NCBI RefSeq assembly: GCF_037975245.1 | Contig: NC_092576.1 | Coordinates: 12,453,111-12,517,110, forward strand | Direction: 5' to 3' | Source of the DNA: Apostichopus japonicus | Lineage: Eukaryota > Echinodermata > Holothuroidea > Aspidochirotida > Stichopodidae | DNA: 64,000 bases | Shown: positions 10,101 to 19,340 of the stretch, in pieces | Numbering within the stretch: position 1 is the first letter of the stretch | How the letters are laid out: the number at the start of each line of letters is the position of its first letter | The notes under the pieces: model-generated | The model's input: the letters and a program-made list of their open reading frames with translations, nothing else | Databases searched by the model: none | Told to the model about the DNA's origin: nothing | Program-made: the position numbers and the translations under genes

Positions 10101-12102
10101 TGTAAAAAGTGTAAAAAGCGTAAAGAGTGTGAAAAGTGTAATGGTGTAAAAAGTGTGAAAAGTGTAAAAAGTGTAAAAAAAGTGTAAATCTATTGGGATA
10201 CTCTAAACTGATATCCACTACAGATTTGTTAACCACAGGAAAAGCAGCATCTGACAAGCTGATTCTTTCTACAAAGTCAACTTAGCAAGGTGTTTTTTTT
10301 TCTATTTCATTGAGCAAAATATCTAAATGTATCTCCCCGGCCCAACATTGTCCCCTTTTCGGAAAATATTGACCCTAACTGCTGCCTATACCACGGTACG
10401 TTTGAAGCAGCTCCGAACCTTATTTGATCTTCTTTTCATCTAACTGTTTCCTGTTTTATCTGTTTGTAGTTATCATTGGAAGAATAAGACAAGAGATTTC
10501 TTCCACTGCAAATGGCGCCCTCCTTGTTATTGAATTACAAAAGTTGTACAAAGCACCGGAAGCCTTTCCCATTCGTCTGGGTGACCACGCATATAACATC
10601 ACTATCGTGAGGGACATGTCGAGGACACCAAGAGGATGCCACTGTTTATCCTTCACGTTCGGTAAGCCCTATTATTGCTCCTTGTGAACTTCTCCAGTGT
10701 AACCATGGTTACCAGTGGGAGGTTATCGTCATTTAGTCTAGTGACGTCATCCAATTGTAGGTTCGAATTCCATTATTTTACGTTCTCATGATCGAGTCAG
10801 GCCCCCCACCCCCCCCCCCCCAAAAAAAACCCACATCGCTAACCTTGATGACAAAATTACACAAAATTTGGATTACAATAAGCGAAACAGTATTTGATTT
10901 AAAATTGGAAAACGTGCTCTATCTCTTTCTTGCTTCTTTCGCTTTCTCTCTACCCACCCCCCCCCCTTCCGATCCCCCTCCGATCCCCCTCTCTAGTCCT
11001 TGAGTTAATCTCATCGAACTGTCGTCTGCTAGAAATGATGTAGTAATTACTAAAGTTAACCTGGTATTACAGTACCGTAATACGAACCTTAAGGGAAAAT
11101 GCCGTTATGTCTGTGAATTCCTATATACGATACAGTACAATTTTCTTCATACAAATATTTGCTACTTTTTACATGAAATACCCCTAGGATTATAGGAACG
11201 ATTAGTTTGGTTCTATTCTTTGTGCCTCATCCATGACGTGATCAAGGATGAAATCAAATGTGTTTGTCTCTCGAAGTAGCGACTGTTTCGTTGCGGTCTG
11301 TGTATTACATTAAATGGGACGAACTGTTTTTCTTTTCGTATGCTAAGTTACAACCGGTCATTAAATAAACACTGGGCCCTTAAAGGTATGCTGTATTGGC
11401 CCCAAATATGCTAGATATTCAAATTGGTCAAAATTCTTAAAATGTTTTTATTATAACCTCCGAGGAGGAAATTTTCCAAACTGGGACATTCAGTCATCTT
11501 GTGTGGTCCTTAACAATGTCTTAGAACAATTTGGAGAGTAAAGACCTCCAGTAAAGTACTTTTTAAAAAACTTCTAGCAATTATAGCGTGCTATAATATG
11601 GGGCCTTTAGTGACTGACTACCTTTAAGGAATTCCCTCCCGTGTTCGATAGTTTGGAACACTTTTTGAACCTGTGTTGCTCAAGACATTCTTATTTCGGA
11701 AAGGTCTTGAGTGGTTCATTCTCGCATAATTTATATTCTTGACGATCTTACCTTCCTTACTTAGATGAGTCCTTCATCTTCATGGGTCGTATTGATGAAC
11801 ACGGGCGCGCTATCCTTGACGACAACAGCTACGTCAGCCCTAGCAACGGGAAACGTAACGCTCGAATCAGGACATCGATACGTTGTAACGGCAATGAGGA
11901 GAACTCTCTTCAAGGACCGCGGGGAGGAGGAGCCAGAAGGGAGGGCGCTAATGTAGAACGAAGACAACTGGGTGTCGATGATGTTGTCAACGTGGAACGT
12001 GAACTAGATGCCAACCGGTTCATCGTCAAACCGATGGCATTACCAGTTTATCAGCGAAAAACAACGAAAATGTTAAGAACGAGGATTAAAAGGAAACAGT
12101 GA
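3938..12102 (+). CDS. WFIKKN: WFIKKN-like secreted multidomain protease inhibitor, 3' part (7 exons)
   Basis: Seven exons, 3938-4111, 5694-5816, 7145-7310, 8177-8457, 9462-9536, 10470-10661 and 11765-12102, have AG/GT borders and join in one frame into about 448 residues ending in TGA. Domain order is Ig (exons 1-2), Thr/Pro linker, two Kunitz domains, then NTR with six cysteines (exons 5-7) and a basic tail. This order is that of WFIKKN1/2, extracellular proteins that in vertebrates inhibit trypsin-like proteases and bind GDF8/GDF11. All junctions are phase 1 except the one inside Kunitz 1, which is phase 2, fitting domain shuffling. The WAP and Kazal/follistatin modules and signal peptide are not in the window; the first exon here begins in phase 1, so upstream exons exist. 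A papilin-like protein is the main alternative, but the terminal NTR favours WFIKKN. Confidence 0.85.
4425..4602 (+). mobile_element. hAT-type MITE, internally deleted, with 8-bp TSD
   Basis: The ends are CAGTGGCGTAGGAAGG and GGTTCCTACGCCCTTG, which are imperfect inverted repeats. A perfect 8-bp direct repeat TGTGTGAT flanks it at 4417-4424 and 4603-4610. It is the same family as 20867-21234 and 37530-37903, but about 190 bp of the interior is missing. It lies in the intron between the two Ig half-exons. The CAGTGGCG terminus and 8-bp duplication are typical of hAT elements. No transposase is encoded. Confidence 0.85.
4806..4961 (+). mobile_element. Half copy of a palindromic foldback element
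   Basis: It matches the right half of the near-perfect palindrome at 14239-14532. Shared landmarks are TTGGGATTACACATAT, GCACATGCTACCGATTTAT and the end CTCTCTGTGTGTATCGG. The left half is absent apart from a short piece at the hairpin tip. Confidence 0.6.
5170..5409 (-). mobile_element. tRNA-derived SINE (family A), nearly full length
   Basis: Read on the minus strand it starts with a tRNA-like head carrying A box TAGCTCAGTGG and B box GGTTCGAGTC. A conserved body follows (GACTGACTTCGGTCAGCTTG, TAAGCCAATAATGG) and an ATAC-rich tail. Other copies are at 7885-8118, 26458-26702 and 36777-36940. It sits in an intron of the WFIKKN-like gene. Confidence 0.8.
5399..5517. repeat. Two-copy tandem duplication of about 60 bp
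   Basis: The segment with GCTAACACTCCTAATATTG and AATAAGTAGCTTCGCTTC occurs twice in a row. It begins inside the tRNA-like head of the adjacent SINE, so the duplication happened after that insertion. Confidence 0.7.
5694..5816 (+). CDS. WFIKKN: Exon: second half of Ig domain
   Basis: 123 bp, phase 1 at both ends, acceptor TTACCAG, donor G|GTAAGG. It encodes the I-set/C2-type signature LTITSVRQEDAGGYICMA, with the second Ig cysteine and the D-A-G-x-Y-x-C motif. The Ig domain is therefore split by an intron in its middle. Confidence 0.85.
5905..6772. repeat. Minisatellite, about 82-bp unit, about 10 copies
   Basis: Each unit holds ATTTACTAGTAGTATTTTAT, TATATGGAGTTTTGTGTG and a variable run of GTAT repeats that makes some units shorter. 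It fills much of the intron between the second Ig half-exon and the linker/Kunitz exon. Copies are nearly identical, pointing to recent expansion or ongoing homogenisation. Confidence 0.85.
7145..7310 (+). CDS. WFIKKN: Exon: Thr/Pro linker and start of Kunitz 1
   Basis: 166 bp, entering in phase 1 and leaving in phase 2 at donor GTATGA. A linker rich in Thr, Gln and Glu leads into the first two Kunitz cysteines (C-8-C, ...RGHCFRQEVK). The codon TG|G is completed by the next exon, giving the conserved aromatic stretch WFYN. Confidence 0.8.
7885..8118 (+). mobile_element. tRNA-derived SINE (family A), 5' truncated
   Basis: It has the B box region (GGTTCAAGTCACTCC), the shared body and an ATAC/AC simple-repeat tail, but lacks the first part of the tRNA-like head. 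It ends about 60 bp before the Kunitz exon at 8177, so it lies close to that exon's branch-point region. Confidence 0.75.
8177..8457 (+). CDS. WFIKKN: Exon: remainder of Kunitz 1 and complete Kunitz 2
   Basis: 281 bp, from phase 2 to phase 1, donor G|GTAAAT. Both domains show the Kunitz/BPTI spacing C-8-C-15-C-7-C-12-C-3-C and the FVYGGC core. The residue after the second cysteine (P1) is Phe in Kunitz 1 and Arg, followed by Ala, in Kunitz 2. From BPTI-family knowledge, domain 2 should inhibit trypsin-like proteases, while domain 1 would be chymotrypsin-like or inactive. Confidence 0.93.
8815..8925. repeat. G/C-tract repeat remnant
   Basis: GGGCGTAGAACCCGTGGGGG resembles a terminus of the hAT-type MITEs (compare GGGCGTAGGAACC), and a long C run follows. 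No partner end or target duplication is visible, so this is at most a decayed fragment. Confidence 0.3.
9462..9536 (+). CDS. WFIKKN: Exon: start of NTR domain
   Basis: 75 bp, phase 1 at both ends, donor G|GTAAGT. It encodes the opening NTR cysteines in the pattern C-x-C ... YCRSDF. The C-x-C pair and the (Y/F)C-x-S-D-F motif are the usual start of netrin-like modules. Confidence 0.8.
10062..10190. repeat. Short-unit minisatellite (GTGTAAAAA)n
   Basis: About thirteen copies of a 9-10 bp unit, GTGTAAAAA or GTGAAAAAA. It lies in the intron between the first two NTR exons. Confidence 0.8.
10470..10661 (+). CDS. WFIKKN: Exon: central NTR domain
   Basis: 192 bp, phase 1 at both ends, acceptor TTTGTAG, donor G|GTAAGC. 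It continues SDF with VIIGRIRQE and includes the second C-x-C pair (GCHCLSF). This is the beta-barrel core of the NTR fold. Confidence 0.8.
11765..12102 (+). CDS. WFIKKN: Terminal exon: end of NTR domain and basic tail
   Basis: 338 bp, entering in phase 1 after ACTTAG and ending with TGA at 12100-12102. FIFMGRIDEHGRAILDD and a last cysteine (TSIRCNG) finish a six-cysteine NTR module. A hydrophilic extension of about 70 residues follows, with Arg/Lys clusters (KMLRTRIKRKQ at the end). A basic tail suggests heparan sulfate binding, but that is inference. Confidence 0.8.
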
Positions 12103-12197
12103 GAACATTTTAAAAATGTCAAAACGTATAAAAAACAACAACAGAGTGCGATCATCATAACCATATAGGCTCGCTTGAAAGTAAATTGTGTAGGCAC

Positions 12198-12203
12198 AAT
12201 AAA
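12198..12203 (+). promoter_or_regulatory. Polyadenylation signal of the WFIKKN-like gene
   Basis: AATAAA occurs about 95 bp after the stop codon. A second AATAAA at 12295-12300 is an alternative. Confidence 0.45.
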
Positions 12204-14238
12204 CCAGCTGAAAAATATCATCTCATAGCGTCTTTACTATTCTTTTTTTTTTGCAGGAAATTATGAAGTTGCATTTATAAAGAAACTTGTGAGAAATAAA
12301 CTAAAGGGAAGGAAGAAATTCCACACAAAAAACAACAACAAAAATCTGAAAAAATTGTACATTTCAATTGCTTTTTTTTTGTTTCCTTCCTTCCGACGTA
12401 TAAGTTTCTACTGTCTATACTAAATTTTGCTTCCTTTTCTTTCTTTTTTTTCATTTTACAATATAATTATCATATTTATAGGCAAATACTAACACGAGAC
12501 TGTATAGTTTTTTGCATTTGCATTTGTGAGGGTGAAGCAAAATACAGGAAGAAGGTGTATATCAAGAGAACATTGAAATGGTAGATAAAGGCAATTTCGA
12601 AATCAGTCTAACATTTATATAGTGTTCTCTTTGTTACTAGTAATAACTAAAATACATTAGTCTTGTCATAATTGGACGTGCTGATGTTAGTCTTACATAC
12701 TACATAATATGGTCAAAAGAGAGCTTTCGTGTTTGTGTTATTGTGGTCAAAAACGAACCCCCCCCAACCCCTCCAAGGAAAAATAGAAACAATATTAAAA
12801 TCACCACCATCTTCTTAAGGACACCAAAAAATTAAAATGAAAAAGAAACAGAAAATTGATTTATTGATTGGTTAGTCGATCGATTTATTGATTGACTGAT
12901 TGGTTGATTTGGGATGTTTGATAGATTGAATGATCGCTTGAATGATCGGTTGCTTGATGTATAAACACACGATCAGTTTGGTTCATAAAAAAAAATTCAT
13001 AAAGCTTACAAGCTCATAAAGCTCACTGTCACGTGACCGTCACTAGTAGCCATGAAGGTAGGCCTATGATCAATTCATAATTATAAAATATATCATATTT
13101 CAATGTAGAAAATGTGTGTAAAGTTGTTTTGTTGTTGTTATTTGTTAAATGATGTGTGTATAGAGCATTATTCAAAAATTGAAACAGTATTGTATAAGAC
13201 TTTTTCGTTGTTAATTTTACATGGACTTGATCAAAATAAACTCTCGATCGATGGAAATACATCAAATCATTGACTCATTCCTTTATTTAGATGGAAATAT
13301 CTTGAACAATATTTTATTTTTTTTTAACTCATCTCACATTCTGTTGGCGGAAGTTCATTGCTTAAGAACATTATTGGAACTGTATTTTTTTTAATGTTCT
13401 TTTTCTTTAGCATTTTTTAGATTTTAATAATGCATCTGGCAACAGGTGTGTTAGTGACGTTACTATGGCAATTGAGCTGACAACATTTTTGTTCCTTGTA
13501 TTTTTTATTTTTTAAAACTTTTTATTGTAAAAATCGTGTATTCACTGAGGAAACATGTATTTCTCGCAAACAAGTTGCTGAGTCTAAATAAAGAGAACTT
13601 GGACAACTTAACATATTTCCAAAAATTTATCAAATTTCAAAGACAAATCAAAGCAACAATATTAAAAAAATAAAGTAAAAAACTATTGTCGAATATCTGC
13701 CATGCGGTGACGTCACGTACCAACGTACTATGATCCTCCCGCCCCCCCCACACCCCTGGAGTAACGAACTGCATTTACTCAAGCGCTCGTATACTCATAC
13801 TCAAGCGCCATTGAGCATTTGAGCTTCCTCGGGTATTGGCGCTTTTATAAATGGGAACTTATGATAATTTTGTTATTTTTTTTGATTTATTATGTATCAG
13901 GTAAAACAGTGTTTAAAAAATTTTAAAAAACAGTTTCTATTGTTGGAATCAAAATATTTAGATGGGGTCTCAACTTACATAAATATGTTTCCCCATTTTC
14001 TAACACAGTATAACATCCATTTTCTAAACAAAAGTACACAATGGACATCTTTAGTACTAAATGTATATCAAACATAGGTCAATAAAGCAGATGTGCGTTG
14101 AACCACAACGCAATAAACCCCGTAAAAATCAAACATAGCTACGCTTTTACTACATACTAACGCATGAGTTTTATATTGCATACAATCGGCAAAGCGCATT
14201 ATGTCAAAAACCCAACCAAAATAACTTGACGCCGTTCA
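12204..14238. other. Intergenic spacer with simple repeats
   Basis: No gene is seen. From 12855 to 12960 there is a degenerate tetranucleotide tract of the GATT/GATC type. A pair of CTCAAGCGC repeats lies near 13780-13810, and poly-A/T runs are frequent. Confidence 0.5.
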
Positions 14239-14532
14239 CCCGATACACACAGAGAACACAGTTACTACTGTAAATCTTACAGTTTTGTACCGCAGTAAGA
14301 ACGGATCGTGCTATAAATCGGTAGCATGTGCTATTAGGATTACAGTAAGAACTGAGGATATGTGTAATCCCAACAAATCAAGTTGTTGGGATTTGTTGGG
14401 ATTACACATATTCTCAGTTCTTACTGTAATCCTTATAGCACATGCTACCGATTTATCAGATTTGTCAGCACGATCCAGTATTTACTGTGGTACAAAACTT
14501 TAAAATGTACAGTAGTTCTCTGTGTGAATCGG
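14239..14532. mobile_element. Near-perfect palindromic foldback element
   Basis: The whole segment is an inverted repeat. The left end CCGATACACACAGAGAA pairs with the right end TTCTCTGTGTGAATCGG. The inner arms share GGTAGCATGTGCTAT and AGTAAGAACTGAGGATATG, and the tip holds repeats of TTGTTGGGATT. Arms are about 140 bp. No coding capacity or clear target duplication is visible. Related partial copies lie at 4806-4961 and 20770-21285, so it is a dispersed foldback/MITE family. Confidence 0.75.
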
Positions 14533-14634
14533 CTGCGCAGTTATATATTGAAGTAAAATGTTCTCTTTTATATTGAGGTATTCAGTTGTAATACAGTATT
14601 TGGATCTGATGGACGCTTTCAGCTCATATTAAAT

Positions 14635-14825
14635 CTCTTGAGGTGAACCCCGTCGAGTGAGACCATGCGGGTGGAATTGCAGGGATCTTAATTCGGTTGA
14701 AATCACAGATATGCCCTTCGGTTAGTCGGGTGGAATCGCAGGGTCCCTTCGGGCGAAATTGTAGGAATCCCTTTTGGGTGAAATCGAATAGATCCTTCAT
14801 ATAAATCGCAGGGATCCTTCGGGGA
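14635..14825. repeat. Degenerate tandem repeat, about 35 bp
   Basis: Five or so copies of a unit like GGGTGAAATCGCAGGGATCC with variable spacing, followed by a G run. The frame is open on the minus strand, but the repetitive composition argues against a gene. Confidence 0.6.
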
Positions 14826-15288
14826 GGAGATAGAGGTGGGGGGGGGGGGTGTTGTAGGAAAGACATATAAAAAACAGCTATCGTTGAGGGAACTGGTTTT
14901 TAGAATGATGTGTGTCTAAGGGGGATATCAAAACAGCTGAGCAAAAAGCAGCGTGATTACAAACAGCATAAAATATTATAAGTTCGGTTAGAATATCGAA
15001 AAGTTACAACTAATCGCAAAATGATCTGAAATCGATGCAACCTAGAACAGCGAGAGGATGAGAAAGAAGAAACAAGTAAAATTAATCAAACGAGACACTG
15101 CTACAAGTTGCGGTATTCTGAATAAATAATGTATTTTTGAAAGAATTTGTTTTAGTTTTGAACAAAGGTGTTAAGAACATTCTTTGTTACTGAATGAACT
15201 AGCAAAAAAAAAATGGACGTTAACAATTGCAACAAAGAAGCTGTAACTGGTCATTAATCCTCATATGCAATACTCATAAGAAAAAAAA

Positions 15289-15319
<31 letters not shown>

Positions 15320-15479
15320 GTATAATGTTATAAACAAAGGGAAGAATCCAGTTACGATCAATCCTCATAAATATATAAAACAAATAATCTATAATAGATT
15401 CAATAAATAGTGAGATTCGATAGAAATACATGTAGTTTATCCTGCAGGTGAATCACGTTTGGACATATTAAGAAGACGA

Positions 15480-16730
15480 GGAATCACAAAAATAGTTATT
15501 AAAATTCTGGAATTTGGGATCCATCATAACGAGAGATTTACCAATAAGTACATACATTTTAAGAGAAGAACCTTGTAGAATATTTACTGTTAAAATATGA
15601 AAAGCCACTGGAATTCGAATTAACCTCTAATTCAGCTTTTGGAAGTTTTCTGGAATTTATCAAAACTGACTTATATTAAACTTACTATATTAAAATAAAT
15701 AGCTGTATATATAAATGCCTATGGAAGAGCAAATTTGTTGCATATCTATATTTTAGCAAATTTTGGAATTGAAAAAAACTTACCTAACTGTATTAAAATT
15801 TGAAGAGAAGAATGTAAATATTTAATTTAAATCTTAAAAGTCAATGAAGTTATATTGACCCTCTAATTCAGCTTTGGGAAACTTTGTAATTAACGAGACT
15901 TGCAAATAAGTACATATATTTTAAGAGAAGAAGAATGTAGAATATTTACTGTTAAAATATTAAGGATCACTGGAATTCGAATTAGCCTCTTATTCAGCTT
16001 TTGGAAAATTTTGGAATTTATCAAAACTGACTTATATCAAACTTACTATATTAAAATTAAAAGCTGACAGTATAAATGCGTATGGAAGAGCAAAGTTGTT
16101 GCATATTTAATTAAGTTTTTTGGAAAAATTTTGGAATTAGAAAAAAAATACTTAACTATATTAAAATAAATAGCTAACAGTATAAATGCGTCAGAAAGAG
16201 CAAAGTTGTTGCATATTTAATTCAGTTTTTTGGAAAACTTTTGGAATTGAAAAAAATTACTTAACTATATTAAAATAAATAGCTAACAGTATAAATCCTT
16301 TAAGCAGAGTAAAGTTGTTACATATGGTCGTAGATAATTCATGTAAGCATAAAAGTTAACTAGGAAGTAAGAAACGAGAAATTGTTGATAAAACAACGAG
16401 AATTGCTAATAAGTACATACACTTTAAGAGAAGAATGTAAAATATTTTAAATTAAAATATTAAAAGTCACTGTAAATTATAATTACCCTCTAATTCAGCA
16501 TTTCAGGAAAGTTTGTAATTAGCGAGACTTGCCAATTAATACATAGATTTTAAGAGAAGAAGCATGTAGAATATTTACTTTTAAAATATTAAGGATCACT
16601 GGTATTCTAATTAACATCTATTTCAGTTTTTGGGAAATTTCGGAATTTAAAACAAAAAATTACTTAACTAGTTTTAAATAAATAGTTGACAGTTTAAATG
16701 CTTTAGGAAATAAGAAAATAAATCGTTGTA
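15480..16730. repeat. AT-rich higher-order repeat array
   Basis: A block of about 360 bp containing AATAAGTACATACATTTTAA, GAATATTTACTGTTAAAATA and AGAGCAAAGTTGTTGCATAT recurs at about 15540, 15900 and 16400. Within it, a unit of about 113 bp ending GCTAACAGTATAAATGCGT is repeated between 16020 and 16330. Copies are diverged. Confidence 0.65.
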
Positions 16731-17544
16731 CGAAGTAGAACAAGTTTTTGGTTAACTTTTATTTTTAATATATATATATTTTTTTAGGTTTCTTGTCCGT
16801 AGAAATATTCAGAGATGCCCTAATCAATAGGAAGTGTTTTCAGTAATCATATCGCTTGGCGAAAATTGCCATTTCGTCGTGTTTTTATTTAATTTTGGAT
16901 TTTAATTGATTTTTTATTCTCCAGATATTCGTGAAAATTGGTAAACATAACTTTTACTAATAATATCGTAAATAATCTATCAATATAACTATCTATGCCG
17001 TTTATTTTTTGTTTTAAATTTTTCTGCATTTAAGAAATATTTAAGCAAAGCAGTCTGTGATCTAGGTGACACCAGTTTCTACATGGCCCGAACGTTATAG
17101 CTCATTGCTTAGCGTTGACTAATTGTTAGTGAAGCGCTAAAAATACGGTAAAATTTTCTAATTATATATATATATATATATCGATTGTCGTACTCAGTAT
17201 AACATATTTATACTTTGTCTATACATAGTATATACTAAGAATGACGATATCAATATCAACATAGTTACTTTTTAGTTTAGTTTTAAAGCTATCAAAACAA
17301 ATGTTGACATGTAACGTAACTTTAGGCAATTTTCAATGAAAAATTGATGAATAAGACAACGAAAAGTGAGAAAATGATTGATTAAAATGAATAAATGGAT
17401 CAATAAATAACAGCTGTACAATACATGGAAACTGAGAATAATTGTGCTATTGATAAAGAGACACGGAAACTAACGTAAACGTTAAAGACTCTTCGTGAAC
17501 TGATAATATATGGTAAGATAATGTATATATACCATATATGGACA

Positions 17545-17950
17545 TTGAAAACTAAAGTAGCTTATCAAGGCTATATGTCAACGGATAATATATTATATGA
17601 TAATATATCGATACTATACATGGATAGTGCAATTGTGCCATTGACTAGAGAAATAGAAAAGAAAACTAAAGTAACTTATCAAGGCTATATGTCAACGGAT
17701 AATATATTATATGATAATATATCGAACAATACATGGATAGTGCAATTGTGCCATCGACTAGAGAAATAAAAAAGAAAACGAAAGTAACTTATCAAGGCTA
17801 TTTCTTAACTGATAATATATTATATGATAATATATCTATACAATTCATCGTAAGTGAAAATTGTGCTAATAACTAGAGGAATGATAATGTAACTTATTAA
17901 AGCTATATGTTAATTGATAATATATTATATGATAATATATCTTTACAAAA
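17545..17950. repeat. Tandem repeat, about 114-bp unit, four copies
   Basis: Units begin near 17551, 17665, 17778 and 17885, each with AACTTATCAAGGCTATATG followed by GATAATATATTATATGATAA. The array lies about 500 bp beyond the 3' end of the first IL-17-like gene. Confidence 0.75.
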
Positions 17951-18387
17951 CATGATGAAATGAGAAATGGTACATTGATTAGTGAAATGAAAGCCAGAGC
18001 AACTTGTAAAAAGGGATAGATGTTCCATGATAATATATTTCATTATGATGTTTCTTAATAATCCTATTTTCACGATAATATTTTTACCGATGATTTTTTT
18101 CTGATAATATAAATAAATATATGAAAGTATATATTATAACCTGATAGTGTATCCAGTATACATACACACACAATGGTATCAGGTTAGCGACCTATCGCCA
18201 TATCTGATTTGCATATAGAACTGAACATGACACGCCAAACTTGGTCAAGCGCGAATAATAAATCTTACTTAAAAAAAAATACTACACACCAAATTTCAAA
18301 ACCAAATGGTGAGGGACAAGCCTGATTTGGCCTCTCCTAGTAAGAAACCCAGAAGTGAAAGAAAAAAAAAACATTGACAATACCAAA

Positions 18388-18393
18388 TTTAAT
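18388..18393 (-). promoter_or_regulatory. Possible polyadenylation signal of IL-17-like gene 1
   Basis: ATTAAA on the minus strand, about 90 bp after the stop codon. It is the nearest variant signal; no AATAAA is closer. Confidence 0.35.
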
Positions 18394-18479
18394 GAGGTAG
18401 ATGAGGTAGGCAATATCCATAGGGAGAGCAGCGTATGTGTGGTTTCATAGAGGATCAATTTATCTCGCCAAGTGGTAGT

Positions 18480-18543
18480 TCACTGTGTAGAAACCTCCGT
18501 AGGTACGCACGCTGTTGCATATTCTTCCACGCCGACTGTATAC
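18480..18543 (-). CDS. IL17: IL-17-like 1, exon 4 (C-terminus)
   Basis: 64 bp after acceptor TTTACAG, encoding YTVGVEEYATACVPTEVSTQ and TGA. It is identical in length to exon 4 of paralog 2 and shares the pattern YT-x-G-x-E ... T-x-C-V-P-T. Confidence 0.8.
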
Positions 18544-19296
18544 CTGTAAAGATGGTTCAATAGACGACACGTTAATGATAACCATTACCGTAGCCACGGG
18601 AGTGTGGGAGGGGAGGGGAGGAGGAGATGGAGAGGTGGGGCACAATCCCTGAAAAATCTTTTCAAAATGCATATATATATATTTTTTTTTTAAGCACACG
18701 CACGCAAGGATTTTACACTAGTAGACTTTATAAACATGTATACAACTAAATGTAGCGGTTTAAATAATGGACATGATAGCACTATTTTACTTTCCCGGGG
18801 ACGAACATTAGTCGACTTTCCGTGCTTCCAAAGTGTTAACTCTTGTCGGTAAGATTACACCGGTGTAGATTGTACCGCATTGAAAAGCAAGTTTACTGAT
18901 TAATATTTGTTGTTTTTATCAACACATTCTGCTTGACCTTTTGACATTTTTGTCTAGTTCGAACCTCCAGATAGGCGTTACTTGAGCATTTTGTAACCTG
19001 AAGTACGTATCCAGACAGTTTGAAGTGAAGTACACATTTAGCCAGCGGGTAGCGCGTAATTGGTTGCTATCATCACGTTAGCATTGTTTCATGTTTCAGT
19101 TTTCAGGCGTACCACGCACTTCCAACATTTTTGCACGTGCGTAAAATTTTATGTAAAGTGTAAAATGGTACACTTGATCAGTGTACATTTTGAGACGAGA
19201 GCGTATGTGGACTTGTCCATCCATACGAAACAAATTTGTTTCAATATAATGTACCTCTACATTAATATATATATTATATATTCAATAATATATATG

Positions 19297-19340
<44 letters not shown>

